A program made the translations under genes and the position numbers. Positions 1-5,297 of a DNA stretch of 13,004 bases are shown here, piece after piece. The notes under the pieces are model-generated. The model did no database searches, had not been told where the DNA came from, and saw only the letters and a program-made list of their open reading frames with translations. Every line of letters begins with the position of its first letter. Positions within the stretch are counted from its first letter, which is position 1. This DNA comes from Candidatus Zhuqueibacterota bacterium (lineage in GTDB: Bacteria; BS750m-G25): contig JADHWK010000061.1 in the NCBI GenBank assembly GCA_016783505.1, positions 1-13,004 of the forward strand, in the 5' to 3' direction.

Positions 1-38
1 GTTCGATGTTCATATTTTAAAGTTCGACGTTAATCTTT

Positions 39-62
39 CCGCCAATAGATCCGCCAATAGAT
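39..62. repeat. 12-bp perfect tandem duplication (CCGCCAATAGAT x2)
   Basis: The 12-mer CCGCCAATAGAT occurs at 39-50 and again without a break at 51-62. Just upstream, GTTCGATGTT (1-10) and GTTCGACGTT (22-31) form a second, imperfect short direct repeat. Both are seen directly. No function is assigned; slippage duplication in non-coding DNA is the simplest explanation. Confidence 0.8.
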
Positions 63-63
63 C

Positions 64-92
64 TTGACTAATTAGCTGAATTCAGCTAATTT
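64..92 (+). promoter_or_regulatory. Possible promoter with a 22-bp perfect palindrome in the spacer
   Basis: TTGACT at 64-69 matches five of six bases of the sigma-70 -35 consensus. Seventeen bases on, TAATTT (87-92) is a poor -10 (three of six). Bases 70-91 form a perfect 22-bp palindrome centred on GAATTC, which would fill the spacer like an operator. The same palindrome could fold as a stem of AATTAGCTG with CAGCTAATT around an AATT loop, followed by TTTCTCT, and act as a weak terminator for a gene left of the window. The palindrome is certain; both roles are inference. Confidence 0.35.
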
Positions 93-167
93 TCTCTAAA
101 TCTTCAAAATGAGGATGAATGCTGGTACCGAATGTCCTCCACCAACAACGTTTTTCCTCCCCCTCCC

Positions 168-206
168 TTACCCTCCCCCTTGAGGGGGAGGGCAGGGTGG
201 GGGTGA
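168..206. repeat. C/G-rich hairpin element, copy 1, with a G-quadruplex motif
   Basis: CCCTCCCCC (171-179) and GGGGGAGGG (184-192) are perfect 9-bp inverted arms around TTGA. The G-rich side continues, so 184-203 holds four runs of three or more G separated by 1-2 bases, a standard G-quadruplex-forming pattern. A diverged copy lies at 904-941. The element sits just upstream of the ribosome-binding site of the HNH gene. Confidence 0.75.
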
Positions 207-224
207 TAACTGGAGGGTGCGCAC

Positions 225-608
225 ATGTCACCGAAGAAGACGCAAAAAGAGATAGATAGGCAGGATCAGATCATTGCCGAGGCTCGGCGTAACCAAGAAC
301 TTCGGGAGAAGACCTATCGGGAGCGAGCGCTCAAGATTTTCCCTGCAATCTGTGCGCGGTGCGGGCGTGAATTCATAGGCAAAAGACTTCGTGAGCTCAC
401 GGTCCATCACAAGGATCACAATCACGATAATAATCCGCCTGACGGAAGCAACTGGGAGTTGCTATGTATTTACTGTCACGATAATGAGCATTCGCGATAT
501 CTGGATGCGGAATGGTATGAACCGGCGACACCGGGCGCCGAGCAAGAGCCAACTTCTACCTATAAGCCCTTCGCTGGCCTCGAGGCCTTATTGAAGGACA
601 AAAAGTAG
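225..608 (+). CDS. yajD: YajD-like HNH nuclease family protein
   Basis: A 127-residue protein of the HNH endonuclease superfamily, close to the small enterobacterial YajD group, whose cellular role is not established. C43-x2-C46 and C81-x2-C84 are likely structural zinc ligands. The core runs TVHHKDHNHDNN (residues 59-70), then GSNWELLCIYCHDNEH (74-89), giving the beta-beta-alpha-metal His/Asn/His pattern. The N-terminus (1-33) is a charged helix longer than in E. coli YajD, and the C-terminus has the family's P-F-x-x-L ending before lysines. The start is fixed by GGAGGG at 212-217, seven bases before ATG. It stands alone, with repeats on both sides and no restriction or phage gene adjacent. 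Confidence 0.88.
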   Translation: MSPKKTQKEIDRQDQIIAEARRNQELREKTYRERALKIFPAICARCGREFIGKRLRELTVHHKDHNHDNNPPDGSNWELLCIYCHDNEHSRYLDAEWYEPATPGAEQEPTSTYKPFAGLEALLKDKK

Positions 609-730
609 CTGATCAATATTATTTCTCCCTTAGTACAATGTGGAAGGAAATCTCGACTCGGGGAAACGAGACTTTCTGAATTAAAGGTTAACATGATGGG
701 CTCGTAAAAAACCGAAAAACACCATTTTTT

Positions 731-834
731 GTCATTCCGTCCCGGATCGTGGTCCGGGATGACGACCAAGCCGGAATCCAGTTTTTCAATTGATTACAAA
801 GTTTCTGGACTCCGGTTTTCACCGGAGTGACGAC
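731..834. repeat. REP/MITE-like imperfect inverted-repeat element
   Basis: The stretch opens with GTCATTCCG and closes with CGGAGTGACGAC, roughly inverted relative to each other. Internal hairpins are CCCGGA (741-746) with TCCGGG (753-758), and a perfect 7-bp stem ACTCCGG (809-815) with CCGGAGT (822-828). GGAATCCAG (773-781) is complementary with one mismatch to CTGGACTCC (805-813). The wording, GTCATTCCG ... CCGGAATCCAG, is typical of dispersed intergenic repeats in many proteobacterial and related genomes. Copy number cannot be seen here. Confidence 0.65.
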
Positions 835-875
835 TTTTTCCGAAACCGTCAACTTTAACAAAGATACATATCTTC

Positions 876-905
876 TTGGGTTTTAACTTGATAATTCTCT
901 ATAAT
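876..905 (+). promoter_or_regulatory. Possible sigma-70 promoter upstream of the MATE gene
   Basis: A perfect TATAAT lies at 900-905. The best -35 match is TTGGGT at 876-881 with an 18-bp spacer, of which only TTG fits consensus. Transcription from here would pass through the C/G-rich repeats and the 1107-1127 hairpin before reaching the transporter gene at 1149. The -10 is good and the -35 poor, so this is tentative. Confidence 0.3.
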
Positions 906-941
906 CCTCCCCCTTGACGGGGGAGGTTAGGTGGGGGTGGT
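904..941. repeat. C/G-rich hairpin element, copy 2
   Basis: CCTCCCCC (906-913) pairs with GGGGGAGG (919-926) around TTGAC, followed by GTTAGGTGGGGGTGG. It aligns with copy 1 (168-206) across stem, loop and G-rich tail with a few substitutions. The two middle G-runs are only GG, so the quadruplex potential of copy 1 is weakened here. Confidence 0.7.
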
Positions 942-948
942 AAAATAT

Positions 949-1089
949 TTGTTCACCCTCCCCTATATCCCCTCCTCTCCGAGGCGTAGGCTCTACCCTC
1001 CGGCCTGTAAGCCTCTCCGAGCTGTATGCTCTACGAGCAGGAAGCCTACGGGCTGGAAGCGGAGCCAGAGGCCATCAAGGGAGGGGCAG
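949..1089 (-). repeat. Probable inverted third copy of the C/G-rich element, split by degenerate short repeats
   Basis: Read on the minus strand, the right end (CTGCCCCTCCCTTGATGG) resembles the left arm and TTGA loop of copies 1 and 2. The left end (GGAGGGGATATAGGGGAGGG then TGAAC) resembles their G-rich tail. About 95 bp between them (975-1070) consist of short related units starting CTCTCCGAG or CTCTAC at 975, 991, 1013 and 1029, 16-22 bases apart. The arms and units are seen; the reading as an interrupted copy is inference. Confidence 0.45.
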
Positions 1090-1106
1090 TTGATATTGGA
1101 TAACCT

Positions 1107-1127
1107 GTCCCGCTGCTTTAGCGGGAC
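1107..1127 (+). promoter_or_regulatory. Perfect 8-bp-stem hairpin just before the MATE ribosome-binding site
   Basis: GTCCCGCT (1107-1114) and AGCGGGAC (1120-1127) form a perfect stem with loop GCTTT. It lies four bases before GGAAGG (1132-1137), the likely ribosome-binding site of the MATE gene at 1149. No T-run follows, so it is not an intrinsic terminator. It could affect translation or mRNA stability, or simply be another dispersed repeat. Confidence 0.5.
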
Positions 1128-1148
1128 TGCAGGAAGGTTCATTGAATT

Positions 1149-2591
1149 ATGAAAGAACGATGGTCAAAACCGAATGGATACCGCCAGGTCCTATCCATCA
1201 GCCTCCCTCTGGTGGCTTCCATGGGCTCGATAACTCTGATGCAATTCACCGATCGGATTTTTCTGGCAAATTACTCTGTCGACGCAATTTCAGCCGCACT
1301 ACCGGCAGGCATCGTCTGTTTCACCTTCATCGCCTTTTTTATGGGTGTTGCCAGTTATACAAATGCCTTTGTGGCGCAATATACCGGGGCTCAAGCCCTC
1401 AACCGGGTGGGCGCCGCCATCTGGCAGGGTATATATTTCTCCCTTTTGTCCGCCGTTCTGCTGGCCTTGCTCTACTTCATCGCCGACATCCTGTTCGACC
1501 TCATCGGCCACTCGCCTCCCATACGGTCACTGGAGGTGACCTATTTCAAAATCCTCACCTTAGGAGCTGGATTGGTCGTGCTGAGCTCGGCAATGGCCGC
1601 TTTTTACACGGGTCGTGGGCTGACCTGGACGGTGATGCTGGTCCACATGGCGGGTACGGCGATCAACATCCCTTTGGACTTCTGCCTGATCAACGGCTTT
1701 GGTCCTTTTCCAGAACTCGGTATTGTGGGGGCGGGCATAGCCACGGTAACAGCCTACTGTATCATCGTGGCTATTCTGAGCATCCTGATTTTCAGGCGTG
1801 CCAATCGAGAAAAGTTCGGCACCTGGAAAAACAGGGCCTTCGATAAGAAGCTGTTCCGAAGACTGATGCGGTATGGTTTGCCCAGCGGTATCCAGTTCTT
1901 TCTGGAGATTTTTGGGTTTACCTTCTTTATCCAGATGTTAGGACGGCTGGGCGATCTGGAATTGGCCACCTCCAACATTGTACTCTCAATCGAGACGTTA
2001 GCGTTTCTTCCCATGGTCGGCTTTCATATCGGTAATGCTACACTTGTTGGCCAGGCAATTGGAAGAGGTCAACCTGAAGCTGGGGTATATTCGACCACGA
2101 GCGCGCTGCACATAACCTTAGCCTATATGTTGTTGTTGGCGGCTATATTCGTCATTGTGCCAGAACCACTTCTTTATCTTTTCAAGGGCAATCACTATGA
2201 CTCTACACACTATGCCGAAATCATGGATTTAGGTGTGATACTGATGCGGTTTGTGGCCGTATTCTGCTTTTTTGATGCCCTTAACCTTATTTACTCAGGG
2301 GCCATTAAGGGGGCGGGCGACACCCGGTTCATCATGTGGACCATCGCGGCGCTCTCCATCGGGGTGATGATCGCTCCGGTCTACGTCGCCATAGAGTTAC
2401 TCGGCGCCGGGCTCTATACGGCCTGGACCATAGCTACGCTCTACGTCTGTGCACTGGGTATAGCCTTTATGCTGCGCTACCGCCAGGGCAAGTGGAAGAA
2501 AATGCGGGTCATCGAGGATCAGCCGATTGTGGCCCAGGCCAGAGGCATAGGTGCAGAAGTTTTGGGTGGAGGATTAAAAAGCTCCAATTAG
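1149..2591 (+). CDS. MATE-family multidrug/solute efflux transporter
   Basis: A 480-residue polytopic inner-membrane protein of the MATE (multidrug and toxic compound extrusion) family, which uses Na+ or H+ gradients to export cationic or other compounds. The length and two-fold internal repeat are usual for the 12-helix family. The first half has QFTDRIFLA (32-40) with the conserved Asp35 in helix 1 and FVAQYTGA (74-81). The second half begins near residue 235 with MRYGLPSGIQF and repeats the pattern in NATLVGQAIGRG. The C-terminal 35 residues are polar and probably cytoplasmic. The start uses GGAAGG at 1132-1137, eleven bases upstream, which is a long spacing. Substrate is unknown. It is separated from the downstream gene run by 444 bp, so a role in exporting that product is only possible. 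Confidence 0.93.
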   Translation: MKERWSKPNGYRQVLSISLPLVASMGSITLMQFTDRIFLANYSVDAISAALPAGIVCFTFIAFFMGVASYTNAFVAQYTGAQALNRVGAAIWQGIYFSLLSAVLLALLYFIADILFDLIGHSPPIRSLEVTYFKILTLGAGLVVLSSAMAAFYTGRGLTWTVMLVHMAGTAINIPLDFCLINGFGPFPELGIVGAGIATVTAYCIIVAILSILIFRRANREKFGTWKNRAFDKKLFRRLMRYGLPSGIQFFLEIFGFTFFIQMLGRLGDLELATSNIVLSIETLAFLPMVGFHIGNATLVGQAIGRGQPEAGVYSTTSALHITLAYMLLLAAIFVIVPEPLLYLFKGNHYDSTHYAEIMDLGVILMRFVAVFCFFDALNLIYSGAIKGAGDTRFIMWTIAALSIGVMIAPVYVAIELLGAGLYTAWTIATLYVCALGIAFMLRYRQGKWKKMRVIEDQPIVAQARGIGAEVLGGGLKSSN

Positions 2592-3035
2592 CATTTTTTC
2601 ATTATCAGAACTCACCCTCCTCCAAATGAGATATCTGGCAAGCTATCACTGAATCTTGGTCATTTTAAACTCAGTTGGGCCCTGTCATCAATTCTAACCC
2701 GCAAATCTAGACATATCCCTTTCATCTCCCCTATCACAACGACCTGAATGATATAGTCTTAGACATCTCCGGACCAGCTTAACCAATGTGGAATGTGGTT
2801 TATTGGATTCTGAGCAGGTTGGTGAGGAATAGATTGGAGAAGGTAAAATCGATCTGAGATGATTATCAAATATTTTTCAATTTATTTCGTCAAAATATGA
2901 CGAAGTTTGCTTTTAATCTCAAATAGTTGAGCTGATCCCAAAATAATTATTTCATATTTTTTCATTAAGTGTTAGGATAAATAATTCATATTATTTCCCC
3001 TTAAAATATGGTCATAAACAGTTTTAAAGGCAAAA
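2592..3035. other. AT-rich gene-free region before the RiPP cassette
   Basis: No credible gene is seen on either strand and no clear terminator follows the MATE gene. From about 2860 the sequence becomes markedly AT-rich and contains a 7-bp inverted repeat (2886-2904), so the promoter of the downstream genes is probably here. I found no convincing -35/-10 pair; TTGAGC (2927-2932) is the best -35 candidate and lacks a good -10 at 17 bp. Confidence 0.65.
2886..2904. promoter_or_regulatory. Inverted repeat TTCGTCA-N5-TGACGAA, possible operator
   Basis: Perfect 7-bp arms TTCGTCA (2886-2892) and TGACGAA (2898-2904) flank AAATA. The total of 19 bp is the right size for a dimeric repressor site. 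It sits 131 bases before the radical SAM gene in the only sizeable spacer upstream of the gene run. No regulator gene is in the window. An RNA hairpin is an alternative. Confidence 0.45.
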
Positions 3036-4064
3036 ATGAATAGCATAGCTGATGAATTAAATATTGAGAATGAATTTTATTTCCAATGGCATATCACGGA
3101 AAAATGCAATCTTAGGTGTAAACACTGTTATCACTCCAATTATACCTCTGCTAATGAATTGAATTTAAATGAATTAATTCTTATTGCCGATAAGATTAAC
3201 TCCACGCTAAGGAAATGGAACAAGGACGGTACGCTTTCCATTACCGGGGGAGAGCCTTTTATGGTTATGGACAAGCTCTTTCCCCTTTTGCAGCACATTA
3301 ATTCCCTCGAAACCATCAGCCATTTCGATCTCTTAACTAATGGATCTCTATTTAATGAAGGCATTCTGTCGGAGCTAAAGAAATTTAAAAAATTGAGACG
3401 GGTTCAAGTCTCTTTGGAGGCGGGAAATCAGAAACTGAATGACCAAATAAGAGGCAATGGTAGTTTTGGAAAAACTTTATCTGCAATTAGGCTGTTGAAA
3501 CAGAATGGTTTTCAAGTTGCAGTGATGATGACCCTCAGTCATATGAATAAAAAAGAAGTTGAGCCGCTTATTGAGCTTCTTAAAAAAGAGGGAGTTAATA
3601 CCTTTTCTGCCGAACGATTTATTCCCGAGGGGGCTGGAGCCGATCTTAAAGACGAGTTTCTTACCGCCGACGAGGTAAAGGAAGTATTTCAAAAGATCTA
3701 TTCCGTGGCAATGAAAGAGGATAAAATAAGGATTTTATTATACCGGCCTCTATTTGCCCTCCTTAACGGTAATGATCCAACTGTGGGTGCCTTGTGCTCA
3801 GTCGGTAATAATGCTCTCACTATCATGCATGACGGGACTATTTACCCTTGCCGGCGACTACCTATCCCCATCGGAAACGCCCTAACCGACAACTTTTACA
3901 AGGTGTGGTACACATCCGAGGTTTTGTGGAATGTCAGAAACCTGAAAAATATTAAAGGAAAATGCACTGACTGTGATCTTATACCGGTATGCCGGGGCTG
4001 CCGTGCCATGGCCTATGCCCTAACCGGCGATTACCTTGCTGAGGATCCACAATGCTGGAGATAA
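3036..4064 (+). CDS. Radical SAM/SPASM peptide maturase
   Basis: A 342-residue radical S-adenosylmethionine enzyme with a SPASM domain, the class that modifies RiPP precursor peptides (thioether or carbon-carbon crosslinks, epimerisation). C24-x3-C28-x2-C31 binds the SAM-coordinating [4Fe-4S] cluster, and TGGEP (70-74) is the SAM-binding motif. The SPASM part has C254-x12-G-x4-C272, then C310-x2-C313-x5-C319-x2-C322, and C340 next to the C-terminus. This follows the family pattern for two auxiliary clusters, with x2 rather than the common x3 in the last pair. AAGG at 3027-3030 supports the ATG. Its last codons overlap the PqqD-like gene. No separate N-terminal recognition domain is fused, which fits the stand-alone PqqD-like partner. 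The exact subfamily and reaction cannot be named from sequence alone. Confidence 0.92.
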   Translation: MNSIADELNIENEFYFQWHITEKCNLRCKHCYHSNYTSANELNLNELILIADKINSTLRKWNKDGTLSITGGEPFMVMDKLFPLLQHINSLETISHFDLLTNGSLFNEGILSELKKFKKLRRVQVSLEAGNQKLNDQIRGNGSFGKTLSAIRLLKQNGFQVAVMMTLSHMNKKEVEPLIELLKKEGVNTFSAERFIPEGAGADLKDEFLTADEVKEVFQKIYSVAMKEDKIRILLYRPLFALLNGNDPTVGALCSVGNNALTIMHDGTIYPCRRLPIPIGNALTDNFYKVWYTSEVLWNVRNLKNIKGKCTDCDLIPVCRGCRAMAYALTGDYLAEDPQCWR

Positions 4065-4357
4065 AACAGAACGATACTTTTGTATTAGAAGAAAATATCT
4101 TTCTTCAAAAGATTAGCGAACTTGGAAAATACTGGGTTTTTAATATTGATACAGGTGAACATTATACGCTTAACGAGACTTCTTATTGGATATTGGAACA
4201 GATAGCTGAGAATTTACCGGCAAAAAATATTTTAAAGGATTTTCTGGAAAACTTTGATGTGGACGAAAATCAGGCCAAGGTTGATTTTGGAGAAATATTA
4301 ACTGGCTTCCTAAAGGAAGGGATTATCAAAAGGAGGGTGAAAGATGAAAAAATATAA
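4052..4357 (+). CDS. PqqD-like RiPP recognition protein
   Basis: A 101-residue stand-alone protein resembling PqqD, the RiPP recognition element that binds a leader peptide and presents it to the radical SAM enzyme. Residues 28-46 (WVFNIDTGEHYTLNETSYW) give the beta-hairpin and the typical Y-x-LNET turn. The two following helices cover 47-68 and 73-92, ending FLKEGIIK as in the family. Its ATG lies inside the end of the radical SAM gene (13-bp overlap), implying translational coupling. Its own last 14 bases overlap the start of the small Cys-rich peptide gene. The position between maturase and peptide strongly supports the role. Confidence 0.85.
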   Translation: MLEIKQNDTFVLEENIFLQKISELGKYWVFNIDTGEHYTLNETSYWILEQIAENLPAKNILKDFLENFDVDENQAKVDFGEILTGFLKEGIIKRRVKDEKI

Positions 4358-4484
4358 AAAAAGAGCTTATGAAAAACCCATCCTAAAAAAAGAAAATACT
4401 ATGAATTTTCCAATTGAGATTATCAACTCTTCAGGCAAGAGGATCGTTTGCAGGCAGTGTTCCGGTTGTCATGGCTGTAGATGA
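4344..4484 (+). CDS. Cys-rich RiPP precursor peptide candidate (46 aa)
   Basis: A short gene encoding 46 residues. The N-terminal part is Lys-rich with a YEKPIL segment (9-14), a style common in radical-SAM peptide leaders. A middle part, NFPIEIINSSGKRIV, follows. The last eleven residues, CRQCSGCHGCR, contain C36, C39, C42 and C45 in C-x2-C-x2-C-x2-C spacing, plausibly the core that is modified. There is no GG cleavage site; S29-S30-G31 marks the junction region. AGGAGGGTG (4331-4339), four bases before ATG, is the strongest ribosome-binding site in the neighbourhood, suggesting high expression. It starts inside the PqqD-like gene. The alternative that it binds metal or a cluster directly through its four Cys cannot be excluded. 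I do not recognise a named precursor family. Confidence 0.82.
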   Translation: MKKYKKRAYEKPILKKENTMNFPIEIINSSGKRIVCRQCSGCHGCR

Positions 4485-4526
4485 TCATGAATTCTTACTT
4501 CTATTGAAATGTAGGGCTTATAAAAA

Positions 4527-5240
4527 ATGAAGGACTGCCAAAATTTTCAAATCCAAGGCAAACGCCGAACTTGCAATATATGGCTGTACCCTGAAGATAA
4601 TCTTCAACTAAAAAATCTCAACATTGATCCCTTTGACATCATTATCTGTGACGGCCCCTATGGCATTTTGGAAACGGAATGCGAGTGGGATGATTTTGAC
4701 CTGAATAGCAAAAATGGCCGTGAAAAATTCCGACAATACTACAGAAACCTCTTTGACGCCTGCCTGAAGCACCTAAAAAAAACCGGTTCTATCTTCATCT
4801 TCAATTATCCCGAAGGTGCCAGTCTTATCAAATCAGTGCTCGACGAGGAATACCCGGTTCATTTCAGACGCTGGATCACCTGGGTCTACGATAATCATTT
4901 TGACTTTGACCGCGGCGCCAATTTCCGACGCTCCCATGAGACAATTCTCTACTACACAAAGGAACCCGATGGCTTCATCTTTAAAGGAGCAGATATTCCA
5001 GATGTTTTCTTACATCCCATCATTAAAATTAGATCCAATTCTTTCAAAGACGGTGAAAAGCCTCTACCGGTCATCAGGGACCTATTAAATGCCACATTTG
5101 TCCCTGAAGGAAGGTTGCTCAGCTTGTTCACCGGCTCAGGAACTGACATAGTGGCTGCTTTGGAGTACGATATGGATGTGGTGGGTTTCGAATTCAATGT
5201 GTCCAATTTCAATATGTTAGTTGAACGAATTAAAAATTAA
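4527..5240 (+). CDS. DNA (N6-adenine/N4-cytosine) methyltransferase-like protein
   Basis: A 237-residue protein with the fold of beta-class DNA amino-methyltransferases. The catalytic motif comes first: IIICDGPYG (38-46). It is followed by helical strand-pairing elements, an R-x2-HE-T-I-L segment (134-141), and at the C-terminus the SAM-binding SLFTGSGTD (199-207) with acidic residues in VVGFEFN. The order IV-then-I defines the beta class. The catalytic motif reads D-G-P-Y where (D/N/S)-P-P-(Y/F/W) is the norm. The protein is small, leaving little room for a target-recognition domain, and no restriction endonuclease is adjacent. It starts 42 bases after the Cys-rich peptide gene with only AGGG (4513-4516) as a weak ribosome-binding site. 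It may be an orphan methyltransferase or part of a conflict system; peptide methylation is speculative. Confidence 0.78.
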   Translation: MKDCQNFQIQGKRRTCNIWLYPEDNLQLKNLNIDPFDIIICDGPYGILETECEWDDFDLNSKNGREKFRQYYRNLFDACLKHLKKTGSIFIFNYPEGASLIKSVLDEEYPVHFRRWITWVYDNHFDFDRGANFRRSHETILYYTKEPDGFIFKGADIPDVFLHPIIKIRSNSFKDGEKPLPVIRDLLNATFVPEGRLLSLFTGSGTDIVAALEYDMDVVGFEFNVSNFNMLVERIKN

Positions 5241-5297
5241 AAGGTTCTTAGTTCCAATGCCTATAAACTCCCAAAAGTATGAGGAGGGAACATAACC

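Larger units (their letters stand above)
609..1148. other. Gene-free, repeat-rich intergenic region
   Basis: No credible gene is seen over 540 bases; the reading frames present cross repeats and lack family features. The region holds a REP/MITE-like element (731-834), a possible promoter (876-905), C/G-rich element copy 2 (904-941), a probable interrupted inverted copy (949-1089) and a hairpin (1107-1127). A weak stem TCTCG (651-655) with CGAGA (667-671) follows the HNH gene but has no T-run, so it is not called a terminator. Confidence 0.75.

Noticed and set aside
975-1070. CRISPR array
   Set aside because: The units are degenerate, 16-22 bases apart, with no constant repeat or distinct spacers, and no cas gene is present.
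931-1152. A 73-codon frame across the repeats before the MATE gene
   Set aside because: It is translated repeat DNA, and it runs through hairpins and the MATE ribosome-binding site.
1142-1846. A 234-codon + strand frame overlapping the MATE gene
   Set aside because: It is an out-of-frame shadow of the transporter, with His/Arg/Gly-rich composition and no family features.
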